Position numbers and translations under genes: made by a program
Source of the DNA: Liolophura sinensis
Taxonomy: Eukaryota > Mollusca > Polyplacophora > Chitonida > Chitonidae
Direction of reading: 5' to 3'
Assembly: GCF_032854445.1 (NCBI RefSeq)
Contig: NC_088303.1
Location: forward strand, 33,363,501-33,427,500
Length of the DNA stretch: 64,000 bases
The notes under the pieces: model-generated
The model's database searches: none
What the model was told of the DNA's origin: nothing
The model's input: the letters and a program-made list of their open reading frames with translations, nothing else
Shown: positions 23,209-36,400 of the stretch, piece after piece
Layout: each line of letters starts with the position of its first letter
Position numbering within the stretch: position 1 is the stretch's first letter

Positions 23209-24514
23209 ATTGTAGAGCCCCACTGTTTATGACAGAGAGGGCTGCCTGATGTAAATTTCACTCTGACCTCTGTTTGAACAAGCTTAACCCCATGTGGTTT
23301 CTATAGCAACAGCTGGGGGGCATCTTTAGTGTGAGTAGGGAATTCCCCTTGGGTTCTGTGACAAGCTCAGGCATGTTAAGGCCTGCTTTGTTTTCAAACA
23401 ATAATATTTCAGGGTTTAAATTTTTGAAACTGACTTACTCCCATGAGACTGTCAGATGAGACTAGCATTTGTAAAAATTAGGCACTTGCAGGAATTTGTA
23501 GGAAGTGTACATCCATGCATTCGAAACTTTAAAGGAGACCTCAGGGAAGAGATGCACAAGTGTTATGTAATGTGGTAGGTGAGGCGGTCTTTGTTTCACA
23601 TCTTATATGTATGCATTTTTTGGGTCACGAAACAGGTCTGTAAGGGAAGCCTGTGACGAGATGTGGTTGATGAATAATGCTGGAGGCATGGGTTCTACAG
23701 TACCTTCACTGGGAAGCCCAGTGCTCCCACTTCATTACAATAGTTCTATAGTCTTAGTGGTCTGACACAAAAAGTTAATTTTAGCTCCATGTGTCATGCA
23801 GGGTGAAACCATGTCACTGGAGTTTTAGCGGGGAAAATGAAAGTTGGCAGTGTTTGACTACAGCTTTTAACCCAACTGTTTTATTTCATGGTCGCAGGGT
23901 TTGTCGCTTATGCTTTATTTCGTAGAGCTAGATTCCTGGAAGCCCACATTCTTAATACTCTACAAAGCATTTTCTTTTCTTTTCCTTTTTTTTACTTAAA
24001 CTGAATGTTTGTTAAATATTACTATCCTTTTTACAGTCACATTCAGTTTGCGCCAAATTATAGTTAGTTCATACCAAAGGTGTTAAGTATTTTTCATCTT
24101 GACAGGCCCATATCTTGAGAAAATTTGACCCCAAACTTTAAAGGAGACATTGTGACCGTGTGCATGAAGAAATTTTATGAAACACAACAAAATGAATCCT
24201 TCCGGGAGCTTCTGAATCTGTGAAAGAAAGAAATGTGTATGAAAACTTAACTTTTTATTGGTAAACCATCATATTTACATGTGCTTGTTAGTTTTACTAC
24301 ATCTTGGTTACATGTAGTTTGGGCACCAAGCAGTTTTGCAGCCCAAATTTTTGCCAGAACTAATATAGCTCTAGATATGGCCCTGATGGAGTTCATTTCA
24401 TTGCATATTCAGATTTTTTAAATGTTTTACTAGCCATAAACAGTAGCAAGAATGAACAAATGAGAATCCATGTATATAATTACTGAACATTTTCATATAA
24501 TGCCAAACCTGTAA

Positions 24515-24600
24515 ATGGTTGTGGGTTTCTCCCCAGTATAATTTTGGTGGCCGTCATATGAGTGAAATATTCTTGAATATGACGTTAAGAAGAAATCAGA
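24515..24600 (+). mobile_element. SINE 3' tail fragment
   Basis: 'gttgtgggtttctccccag', 'tggccgtcatatgagtgaaa' and 'tattcttgaatatgacgtta' match the conserved 3' part of families B/C. The 5' part is missing. Confidence 0.6.
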
Positions 24601-26469
24601 TTAAAGTTGTTATATTCCTTATTGCTATACGGGTGGCCAAGCATCAAGGCCGAATTGAAGGTCAAATAAGAAAACACTGTGAAAGTAATTCACTGAACTG
24701 ATTTGGCATGATCGGAAAAATTAACAGTTGGAAAACATGTTTACCAACAGATGCTAACACACATAATGACAAATACATGTAGCTTTATTCAACTGTGGAA
24801 GTACACAGACAATGTAAAATTCAACGCATTCAACCTGCATGTACAAATTGTAATAGTAGTTACAAAAACAGGCAACATGGAGAAAAAGCCTGAAAAATAA
24901 TCAACTGGGTTTGAACCAACACTACCAGATATCATATTCAGTGTGTCTAGTGCTGAAAACTACCACAGCGTCTTGATCAAGTTAGATGATGGCAATCACC
25001 CCATTCTAGTGTCCCAACTGGTTTGCCTGGGCTCAGTTCAGTTTTGAGAGCGAGCGAGGACAGAGTGCATGTAGGTGACAGGAAATGTTAGGAGATTACA
25101 TGTATTAAGATATGAAATTTTGGTCTAAATGGTTAAAAAGAATAAGTGGTGTTGTGTGTTGTTTTCTTTAAAAAAGATCCTCAGTCTAAATGGCATACGG
25201 TTTCGTAGTAACTTTTCTGTGCGAGATCCTACAGCCTGTCTCTTCCTCATGGGCATGTAAGGTCCAAACCTGAATAGAAACTGGAAACCGCGATATTTCT
25301 TTAGCGGTTTAATTTGACCTAGTAAGAGTAACATGCTTTGGGCTGGTCATGACTCAAGGTACTTGTCAAGACATTTTTTGTATATTTCACCATGTCTTTG
25401 GACTCATATACCTGATAGCACGGGGGTATTGGGGAATGCTGTCAGCATTGTTGAGAATAATCCATGATGCATTGCAAATAGGGCTGGCTTTATGTGAAAA
25501 CATGAAAATGGTCCATTGATACGTTTTAGCTGTGGAGAGGAGGGAGTTGTTCATTTTTTTAGTTTGAGTGACAGGCGGCCGACCTATGGGGCAGGTTACC
25601 TTCAGCACATTTATAGTAATACACAGTTACCTCCAAAGTCTATGTTAAATGCGCAGGCTTACATTTCTATTTCTGAAGTAGGGTGGTGTTATTTAAATAT
25701 TATTAGCAAGAAAACTTTAGGTCGTAGCTCATATCCGTTGGCGTTTAACTGAAACTTCATGTCTTGGGCTACAATTTGGTGCAAGTCTCAGATATGTAGC
25801 TTTTGTAGTTCTCGAGTTACAATCCATTGAAATCACGTGACTGAAAAAAGGTTTTTGGCCATATTTCAAAAGCAGATTCGGAATCAGCGTTGCCAAATAC
25901 ACCAGAATAGATGAAAACATTATCAAACTTAGAAGCTTTTTTATGATATCATAAGTTCGACCAGTGGCGATTTTCAGTGTGTGTCCAAGATTTTTTCAAA
26001 CTTGTTATAACTGAGATCACTGTACAAGTATATCAATTTTCAAAAGAATCCGTTCGTTGGTTTTTGAGAAGAAGATTTTTAAAGGTTTTGATTAAAATCC
26101 AAGATGGCTGCCATTTAACATGCCCAAAGTCAACGAAAAACATCCATAATTTGCCTTGTAACCATATTCGTAAAATCACCAAATTTTAGCAACATCCAAT
26201 AAAAACTTTTCTTTTTACAGCTCTTAAAGCTTTCAAAAAGCTTTAAAAAAAAAACAGAAGAAAAATAATAAAAATCCGAACGATTTCACTGCTGGGTCAC
26301 CTAATAAATACACCATATAATGCTGCTCACAGAATGTAGGCCTATCTATGCGCATGTCAATTATGCACTGCTTATGTATAATGACACCACATGTACTCCT
26401 AATTGTCTTGGTATATTGTTGCAGATAATGATGAACATATGGTTAGGTGTAGATCATTGTGTAGATAAT

Positions 26470-26692
26470 ATACATGTATCGTTTGTTGGTACATGTATCG
26501 TTTATTGGTACTTGTATCGTTTATTGGTACGTGTTTCATTTATTGTTACATGTATCGTTTATTGGAAAGAGTATCATTTATTGATACATGTGTTGTTTAT
26601 TGGTATGTGTATCGTTTATTGGTACATGTATCGTTTATTAGTACATGTATCGTTTATTGGTACTTGTATCGTTTATTGGTATGTGTACGTTT
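26470..26692. repeat. 19-bp minisatellite, about 12 units
   Basis: The unit is close to 'tgtatcgtttattggtaca', tandem with point variants. Since 19 is not a multiple of three, each unit shifts frame and the protein pattern repeats every 19 residues. This explains the long open frames over it; they are not genes. Confidence 0.92.
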
Positions 26693-27974
26693 GTTAGAAG
26701 CTTTGATGAATATTCAGATTATCATTTGTAGCTGTGGCATAGAATGTTATGAGAGTCATTTTCAGGAAAATGTCTAAATAGTGTTAAAGAACTATAAAAA
26801 AAATAGTGACTCTCAAAAGGTGATGGGAATAATGTTTTCCTTTATTACTATGTTTGCCTTAGAGGCTTCCCTCACACCAGCAAAGCAGAATTCTTAGTAG
26901 TTTTTAGCAAAACTAAAATTCAGTATTGAAGTCCTTGTCTTGGCACACTGCCACACACCACTGACCTCAGGGAGCAGATTGAGGCCGAGTATTTATTAAA
27001 GGATATGCACAATTATCCAACCAGAACACAATGTCTTAACCTATATCCATTCCTCCACTCTTCCAACCTGTCTCTCTACTCAGTTCGAAATATGATCCCC
27101 ATGGACTAATACGAAACTAATGGGATTTTGTTCAGGCTAAGGCTTCTATCAGGCTTAATTGCTAATACACATTTAAACAACTGGGCCCTGCTGTTTACCG
27201 TCTCTGTGACTTACTAAAATAACTTTATCAATAGTCACAGCTAAACACTTAATGTGTAGCCCAGAATTACTTCTACATGCAGCCAATTGAACTTAATACT
27301 TCTGTGACTTTTATCCAGTAACCTTGTCAATAGTTACACCTACTAACCACATCCAAAATAAAAGATTACTTGATGAAACAATTCTGACTTATTTTCAAAC
27401 ACATACATGTCTCACAGCCATGCACTACAGCATTTCTTTTGGCATGTTACACTGCATTGTGTTTTTCTTAAATGTAAAACGTTTACTCTGTTATTATTTT
27501 TATTATTAAGTCACCTAAAACTACCGCCATCTTTTATACTTGTACTTCCCCAGGATAGATCAAGCTATTTGTGACCTGATTTCCGCCATGCTTTATTGTC
27601 TGTAAGCATGTTTACTGTAAATATACTTATGGTGAATAAATATAATACAGTGGTAAGGTAGACATCCATATTCAGGGTATGGTGAACTACATTTTTAAAA
27701 CGAATTTTAAGTGTTCCAAATTTTTGGTAAACACTGCATCTGTAGACTAATCCCACTGAAAGCAATTTTACCAGCATCAGTGTAGATTAATTAGTAAATC
27801 ACTTTATAAAATGAAGATTATGGTCATATTGTCACGTATTTTAAGTTGAAAAACAATGAAAAAATTCTTCTGAGTTTTCTTTACATGACATAAGTGATAT
27901 TAGAAACGTAGATGAATGCTGTTTAGAAACTTACAATAAAGAAACTGTAGATGTTCATTAACATTAAACAGGCA

Positions 27975-28053
27975 TCAGTCTTTACCGTTACCACTGTTTG
28001 TCTTTGCCGTTACTTCAACTTGCAACGGTAAAGACAAAGTTTGATAACAGTAA
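27975..28053. repeat. Nested inverted repeat (hairpin)
   Basis: The inner arms 'tgtctttgccgttac' and 'gcaacggtaaagaca' are near-perfect complements around an 8-base loop. Outer arms 'gtctttaccgttaccactg' and 'ttgataacagtaaagac' extend the pairing imperfectly. Confidence 0.8.
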
Positions 28054-29017
28054 AGACACATTTTGTCAGAATTAGACTAATCTGGGCATTTAACTCTAAC
28101 AGTTAGAGCTTATAATCTCTCAAGCATGCATTAGTAACTTTGGTAGTTTCTGTAAAATGCCACATTTCTGCATAATTCAACCTATGTTGAAATGGTTAAA
28201 CGCAGCGTATTTGTATGACATTTCGGATAAATGCAGCTTTGTTGTTTTGTGCTGTCTTGTTGATGTTTAGGAACAAAATGGTTGACTAACATCCAGGTGC
28301 TTCAAAACAAATACAGTAGCTTCCCCTGTCGGCACTTAGTGACTTAAATGCTCTTGATGACCAAAATGTTAAGGGTGAAGACAATCCAAGGTCTATCAAC
28401 CTTTTTTGAAAATAATATTGTAAAAAAAATATAGCATACAAGCAAATACTCTTACTGTTATAGATTTAAATTCTTGTTTGCAACGGATAAGTTGTTTATC
28501 AGAAATTACCAGACTTTGTCACTTTTACCATGCTAATGGTATGCAATGGTCTCTTCAGAGTATATGTTACTAAATGAGTAGGGTTTTCAACAAAGTCAGT
28601 GCTATTTCATAAAAAAAAACTTGTAAACATTGTTTTTAGCATTTCATACTACACTAAACTAACAAATCATTATGTAAAAATTTGAAATTCAAAAAAAAAA
28701 AAAATGTCTACCATTATTTGTGTATTTTCCTGAAAGTGGCCCATATATACGTGTATTGTTTTGATCGGTGTTTCAAGCAGCATTATTTAGATTATAATAT
28801 GGATACAATTTACGGTAAACTTTCATTTTAATAAATGTTATAACTTAACTATTGGGTTCCCTTTCGCCATTTAATTAGTTTTTTGATTAAATTCCTTTAT
28901 TTGCCTTGTTTATTATGATATGTTCAAAGCAGTATAGGCCTCCTTGGAAATTTTTTTATATTCAAGTGCATCATTTTGTGATGAAAAACAAAAATTGTCA
29001 CAATAATTAATTATATA

Positions 29018-29138
29018 CCCTAATTCTTCAATGTTTTCATCCGTCTCTATGACCATTATTTTGAAACATTCTGAGAGAAATGTTGGGTGTAGAGAAATAA
29101 TCTTCACAGTTTTAGGAGACTTGCATCTTTATCGAACC
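29018..29138. mobile_element. MITE family D fragment (reverse)
   Basis: 'taccctaattcttcaatgt' at the left, then 'tttgaaacattctgagaga' and 'aaataatcttcacagtttta', the reverse of the family-D interior. The other end is lost where the next SINE begins. Confidence 0.65.
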
Positions 29139-29141
29139 GAC

Positions 29142-29470
29142 CCCAATAGCACAGTTGGTAGAGCGTCCTGGGTCGATTCACACCTAAGATCTTAAAAGAG
29201 GAAGATGTAACTTCCGCTCTTGGCGTTCAGCATGAAGGGGATAGTGCAACAACTGGTTGACCTGTATCAGTATAATGGCTCGAGCAGGGCGGCTTACTTG
29301 CCTTCGGTAAGTCGTCTCAGTGAAGCAGCACTCGATAAAAGAGAGCGATGGAAATCCGTCCTGCAACAAGGAGGCACATTACATGAACACTAAGGATTGC
29401 TTCGTCGTCATGTGGCTGAAAAATTGTTAAGTACGACATTAAGCCCTAAGCACTCACTCACTCACTCACT
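29142..29470 (+). mobile_element. tRNA-derived SINE, family G, (ACTC)n tail
   Basis: The head 'atagcacagttggtagagcg' is an A box and 'gggtcgattc' a B box. The body ends 'gtggctgaaaaattgttaag', 'tacgacattaagccctaagc', then (ACTC)n. The same 3' end occurs in reverse at 50.00-50.15 kb and, in variant form, at 39.19-39.25 kb. Confidence 0.82.
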
Positions 29471-30317
29471 CTTCTTTATTGACACAAATAAATCATTTTT
29501 GGGGTCATGTTCATTGTCATGGTCAGTTGTTGAAAAGGTTTACAGTATTCAAATATGTTGTATTTCATTTTCATTCAATGTTAGTTACCTGCAATTTTGA
29601 TAAATGTTAAGCCATTTCACTTTTTTTTAAGAATTTTACTTTAATACTGAAAGCTTCTTCTTATCTCACCTGTACCAAGTACAGACGTAGCTTATGTCAG
29701 ACCTTAAGCATCATAGTTGAATAAGAGCTAAATGTTAGGGGTGGTCAGGGTATTTCATTTAGACTTGGAGGAGGTCAGAGTAGAAAAGTACTTGTAGGCG
29801 ACTGAATTGAAAGTAATTATGTCACAATTACTATTGATTTAAATGGTAAGAATATTTAAAAATAGGCAGCTACGGGTAGGCAGGTATATGGAGCTCAGTT
29901 TTGCATACATGTAAAGCATGATAACACCAGGAGGTGTTCCATTGTTGATGCCTTGTGTACACACTAATTATCATAAATTACTAAATTCACTAATTCTTGT
30001 GTATTGGAATCATTGTGAAGAAAAATTTTAGGGGGTGGTATTTCAGTTTTTTTTCTAGTATTGTTCAATGCAAGACCACATCAGTGATGCTCAGTGGGCA
30101 TATTAATTACCATAAATTATGGTAAAATTTATGACTTAGTCTCTTGTGCAGTAGGATCCTTCTTATAGGAATTGTTTAAGTGATTGAGCAGAAATTTTGC
30201 GTTCGTCTCTTGAAGATGAACTCTTTGGTAGCCTTGCCACAAAAATTTATATTTGCACAGGTATCTGATGTAGAATATCAGATGAGCAATCGGATAACAT
30301 ATTTTACCTTTATTCAG

Positions 30318-30430
30318 AACAGATGGAGAAGGTGAGGTTGACTTGGCCGTAGTTAGATGCACATCTAATGTGTCTGGAAAATTCGGACTGAGAAGAAATC
30401 TTGCTGGTCTGGACAGTTTGGTGAAACAGC
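30318..30430 (+). other. Caspase gene 5' UTR in first coding exon
   Basis: An acceptor 'cctttattcag' at 30316-30317 opens the exon. The leader has short upstream ATGs: at 30323 (nine codons, then TAG) and at about 30355. This suggests an upstream non-coding exon and possible translational damping. Confidence 0.55.
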
Positions 30431-33400
30431 ATGGATACCAGGCACAAAGACATCTTGGTGACTCGCAGGCCAGAGTTGGTAGAAAATCTGAACATGAGAG
30501 ATGGTCTCTTCACCCAGCTGATCGCTCGCAAAGTTCTCAGTGGCCGAATGGTCCGGACCATACAGGTAGAGGATGAACTGATGATGGGTTTTTATTTTTA
30601 AATATAAGTATATGTGTGTATTTTTAACTCGCTAGGCATAGTATTCCTGGTCTGTCAGCTAATGGTAAATAAAGTCCCCAGCACTCAAATCTTTATTTAT
30701 TTATTTATTTATTTGATTGGTGTTTTACGCCGTACTCAAGAATATTTCACTTATACGACGGCGGCCAGTATTATGGTGGGCAGAGCCTGGGGGAAACCCA
30801 CGACCATCCGCAGGTTGTTTCAGACCTTCCCAAAAGCCAGCATGAGCTGGACTTGAACTCACAGCGACTGCATTGGTGGGCCTGAATCTTTAGCACTGTA
30901 TACATTTAACATTGTGTTAAACTGGAAAGAATTTTAAAAATATAACATGTCAAGCAAAGTATTTCTGTGTACCAGCTGGTTACAGACTGTAGGTTTCAGG
31001 CAGTCCGATTTGTTTTCATTTTATATTTATGTGGTTTTTGTATAATTTCAAATACTGTTGTGGTATCCAACAGCATGGAAAAACACCAGACCAGCAAGCG
31101 GAAGACCTGCTGAATATCCTTCCCACCAGGGGGCCGAAAGCGTTCGACTTATTCTGCGAGTCTTTGGAAGCTGACGATCAATCTGAGCTTGTGAGACTCT
31201 ATCTTCGTGGTGACGGGAATTTGGGAAAAGACGAAGATGACAGTTCATCCAGAGGAAGTACATCTCAAAAACTCGACAGATCCTCCCCAATTCTCATTGC
31301 CATACGTGAAGATGATCTCAAACGATACAATATTCAGTGTTATTCCAAATCAACACGGGAGAAAAAAGAGGAGGAATTGACTCATGGGAACCCTCCACCA
31401 TTTGAAGAAAATGAGACTAGAATGGTGTTAAAACATTACCTGTCAGAGCCCCCACCCCCATACCAGCTCAACTCAGAACAAACATTGCCCATCAAGTCGT
31501 GTACCTCTGTCGGATCTTCCTCCCACAATCCCTCTGATGTGAACAGAGCCGACAGCTTAGGTAAGTTAAATCAATTGAAATTACCTGATAGTTGATTTCG
31601 CACATTTATCTGTGACAGTTGGAAACTTCCCACCTGTGTCAGTTTCTCACCTGTGAGAGGAAGTTTCTACATCTGAAAGTTGACCTGGAACCTTCCTCAT
31701 CTTTGACAGTTGGGAACTCTACATCTGAAAGTTGACATGGAACCTTCCTCATCTTTGACAGTTGTAAATTTCCTACCTGTGACAGTTGACTAGGAGTCTT
31801 TCTTACGTTAGATGGTTTTAACTTCCCGCCTGTGACAGTTTTTTTATGAATCTTACTCATCTGTGACAATTGGAAACTTCCCACCTGTGACATTTGACAT
31901 TTGGAAACTTCCTACATGTGACAGTTGACTATGAATTATCCCTACCTTTGACAGTAAGGAACTTTCCACTTATAGGAAACTTCCTGGCCTACATACAAAT
32001 GAATCTTCCTAACAGTTAGTAATTAATAATTTTTTTTTTTTTTTTCAGTTTCGTTTAAAATTCTTCATTTTTATCATTTCATTTTCCATGCCATTCCTGA
32101 AATGGTTCATAGCATTTGTGTGTTAGTTAATTAAAGCAGCGGTTTCTGACTGGTTCATGCTAGTGGTTTCACACTTGATCAGGGGTGTGGTTTGTTACTT
32201 GATCCATTACTTGTATTTCCCCAGCTTCATTAGAGGTAATCACTAGTGTGGCTCAGCTCGTGATTAGACTTCATCAGAGTCATAGGTTTACCCGGTGGGT
32301 GCCTCTTTGTTTTTGAGATGCCCTATTCGGACAGAACTAACATGGGAGAAATAGGGAAAATAGGAGAAAATTTGAAATGAGATAGCCCGAATTCAAGTTC
32401 TGGCTGAAGCTATTATCAGGGTAATGGTTCTTCACCCATGCAGATTATACCCGCATCAACTGCATTTCCCCCCCCCCCTCCCCCCCCTTGATTGGAAGAG
32501 TACCCACTAACTTGATCACAGCAGAAGTGGTTCAGCAATACGCTGTTTTTTGAAATACATGAGTCGTGCCTTGATGAAATATTACAATAAATGTATGGTT
32601 AAGAAAACATAAAATACATGTAAACAGAGAGAATTCTATTCACTTTTCACTTCAGATACTATGAACAAACGACCTTCCACCTCCAGCTCTCACAGTAATG
32701 ACATGCCAGGTAAGTATTTAAGTCTCCAGGAAATTTGTAAAAAAATCTTAATCAGATGTCCTGAACTTCCCTGAATAAAAGTGTTTTGAGAGTATGCATC
32801 TAAAAATCTGAAAGTTCATTACCAAGAGTAAAAAAGAATATTACTCCAGTAGATCTGATCTTGTTGAAATTTGTGTTCATACATATTATGCTCAGTGTTC
32901 ACACATCTTGTTATCAGTGTGTTCACGCATCTTGTTATCAATGAGTTCACACATCTTGTTATCAATGTGTTCACACATCTTGTTATCGGTGTGCTCACGC
33001 ATCTTGTTATCAGTGTGCTCACGCATCTTGTTATCAGTGAGTTCACACATCTTGTTATCGCTGTGTGCACACATCTTGTTATCGGTGTGTGCACACGTCT
33101 TGTTATCGTTGTGCTCACATATCTTATCAACGAATTACTGTACAGTATCATGAGTGTGTTATTATGTCAGGCTATCTAATGAGTTCTACATTCTGTCTTC
33201 TCTTCTTCAGTAGCCAAGAAACATAAAGCCTGTAGCAGGGAAGCTGATCCCTGACTCGGAGGATGAAGGGATAGATTTGACAGACGGACCAGTCAATGTC
33301 AGAGTGGAGCGATGCGAAAGATACTTCTATCTTCAAAACTACAAAAGTGTAAGACATCCTCTGCTCATTACAAATGAAACAGTAAATGGACTGTTGATTT

Positions 33401-36400
33401 ATGGGAAATGTGCTGCAGTTTGAAGTATGCCGTGAAAAAAGTGTCTGCTTCAGGCATTTGAGGGCTGTCTCTTCTAACTTTTTGAACTAATCTTTTTCTA
33501 AGCTATGGACAAGAATTTCAAACTGTATTAAATCGAACACTTTTGAACTTTGTGGGTTTGTGTTGATTAAGCAAAGCAGTATTAACAAAAGAACTTTAAT
33601 TCTCCAACCTTTTCGTGTGTTTGCAAGGTGTTTATCCAAGCATATTTTGTGTGGGCTGATAAACTTATACCTCTTGTGAAGGCCTGAAATTGGGCAATCC
33701 AACCAATGTAGTTTTGTGTCTCCAAAATCAAGTTAAAAATGTGCATAAATTGCGCTGAAAGTTACTCTTTCATATGCGAAAAGGTATAGTATATAAAGGT
33801 ATAAGCTATAGTATAAGTGTTTCTAGTGTGCATGACAAATCCAACTTTTGTAAACAAAGATAAAAAAAACAGCACGTACACATACCTGTCTGTACATTAA
33901 AACATTGTAACCGTCAGCAATCAGGCACAATTTCAGTGTTGCATGAATGTGAAACGCCATTTACTGATTGCCTCTGGTTCTGCCCATGGATATTAATGCA
34001 AACTTAAAACTTGAAAATTTCATTTCATACTTCAAGCATAACAGTTGAAATAGGTGAAACGAGATCAGTCGGATAAGTAATAATTTGACTTCTGTTCTTC
34101 TCATTTACTATTAATGTCACATTGCTTTCATGTACATGTATCATGAATGAAGGAATTAATGAAACCTTTAATTGAAAAGGGTAGCTCTGTCAAATTGTGC
34201 AACTTGCTTTTCTCAGAGGCGCTCCTTTCAACAATACATGAACAAGTAGAAACAAGTGTACAATTCGATTTTTTAAACATGAAAACAGTCAAAAATACAT
34301 CACTATGTACATCGGCTGAAATCTAAAATAAATAGACGTGTTCAAATTTACTGGTTAAACTGATTTTTCAAATAGCGTGCCCTAAAAAGCGTAAGTGATG
34401 ATGCTGTTCTGTTTTATCACCAGGCATACCCCATGAACAGAATTCCCCGAGGGAACGCTATCATCCTCAATGTGAACGAGGTGGTTGGACGAGGCCCCAG
34501 GAAGGGGACGGACATTGACAGAGATAACATGAAGAACCTGCTCACCCAGCTGGACTTTGATGTGCAGGTGTACAATGACATTGATGGTCTGACAGCACGG
34601 GTGAGTACAGGCGCTCTCACACAATGGCCAGTGCGGCCATAAATAGAAGAGAATCCTTGACCAATAATAAAATATTAGTGATCAAAAAAAAAGGTAAAAA
34701 TTAAAAATAAAAATTAAGTTCAAAAAATTTTAGATGCAGTTTGAAGACGTATTTCAATATGACGTGGCTCATATGAAGTTATATTAAAGTTAATTATAAA
34801 GAAATCAAAAAATATCCTGCCCGAATCAAATATTATTTTTGTAATCTGCCACAACTGGCACAATGTCAGTGGTCAAACACTTTGTGGGTTAGGGCAGCCT
34901 TAGATAGGGATTATGTAAAATGACTTCATTTTCCAATTTAGCATTTGGGCCAGCTAATATTTTTCTTTTTATATTGCTTTGTGTTACATGCGGAGTTATG
35001 CTTTATGTCACTGTTAAAAGTAACACACACAATGTGTGGCTTAAAGCAGGTTTAAGAGTAGCTATTTACATGTAAGTGTAAAAAGCTTTGTTAAAATAAG
35101 AAATTGTAGAGAGACATTAGATAGTTACTGGGTGAGTGTTTTACACATTGTTACAAGTACATCCAGTCTTCAATCTTTTTACCTTTGTGAAAACAGAAGT
35201 TAAATGCATTCATGCCTATTCATGTATCGTATAATTTCATTTTAAGATTTAGAGTTGATGCTGTGGTTTGACAGCATGATTACTCTAAAGACTTTTGTGA
35301 TTGACACTGTGGAGTATTTTGCTTCACAGAAGTTTTTAGTTGTCAGTGAACAGTTTTGCTTTATTATCTCATTTGAAATAACCATGTGCTCCATGTATAA
35401 ATACCGTTTCACTCTCATTTCCTCTGTGCAATAAATCATGTTTTGGGATGTGCCAGTCATTTACGTACTTGTCTATTTATTTATTTCGTTATTTATTTTT
35501 TTTTTCTTTGCAGGAAATGGTGGAGAAACTGCGTGACTTTTCGCGAGAAGAGTCTCATTATGACTCCAACTGTTGCATCATAGTCTTGCTGAGTCACGGA
35601 GAGGAGGGCTATATCTTCGGTACAGATGGTCTGAAGATACCAATGTCGGGCATATTTGCCATGTTTGACAATGCTAATGCGCCAGGACTGGTGGGAAAGC
35701 CAAAAATATTTTTTGTCCAGGCTTGCAGAGGAGGTATGGTTTATTTGTTTACTTTTTTTTAATATCATTGCCTGTATGAAATGTGCTCACAGTCAGTTTA
35801 TTAAAAATGTTGCTGTCTGTCCTTCCATTTGTCATTCTCTTTGTCTTTCTGTCATCAATACATCTCTTTCAAATTTAGATCGATAGGTATTAAAGTCTGC
35901 CAACAGTAGTGCCTTGGTTAATGTGTTGAGACTTGTCACTGCTCTCTGTTATTCAATATGGCCGCAATCATCCGTCTTAAACTCCCATTTATCTGATTAT
36001 GACCTGTTTATGTTATGATGAAGTAATAAACCTCATTCACCTCAGCCTTGTTGTTGGTGATTAGCCCTAACGAATTTCTAGATGTTTCCTTTAGACATTC
36101 CCCTTGGTAGGGAACCTTTTAGCTTGTGTAGCTTTTATATGGTTGAGACTAAAAGCATGCACAGATCTATGAATAGGTTGTATGGGTAATTTCAGTGCGC
36201 TATTTTTGAACAAAAACATCTCTTAATAAAATTGGAAAATAATACATGAATGTTAAGCTTGGCCTTTGGACCGTGATTGTTCTAGGAGAATTTGGCAGGT
36301 AGACGTTTCATTTGTTCACAACAAAGATAAGAGATTCTAAAACAGTGAAGACAATACATGTTTTGTTAACACTGAATCAACGCCATACCATAAATCAGTT

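Larger units (their letters stand above)
19771..30317. other. Long region without recognised genes
   Basis: Either intergenic DNA or a long 5' intron of the caspase gene. No protein family was recognised in any frame. Identifiable contents are a family-A MITE at 22.65 kb, a C-run at 23.19 kb, a SINE tail at 24.51 kb, a 19-bp minisatellite at 26.47 kb, a hairpin at 27.98 kb, and a MITE plus SINE at 29.02-29.47 kb. The part at 24.9-26.3 kb is unique-looking with no clear signals. Confidence 0.5.

Noticed and set aside
26320-26777. Long open frames of 94-125 codons
   Set aside because: They are the 19-bp minisatellite read in different frames; composition is purely repeat-driven.
29142-29200. 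True tRNA gene
   Set aside because: Same reason: head of a SINE with an (ACTC)n tail, no cloverleaf.
30343-30576. Alternative frame over caspase exon 1
   Set aside because: The frame starting at ATG 30431 joins in phase to the CARD second half; this one does not.
32885-33130. CRISPR-like regular repeats
   Set aside because: Units are directly adjacent with no unique spacers, in a eukaryotic intron.
32819-33179. Several frames of 60-110 codons on both strands
   Set aside because: Produced by the 24-bp minisatellite in caspase intron 3; no start context or family likeness.
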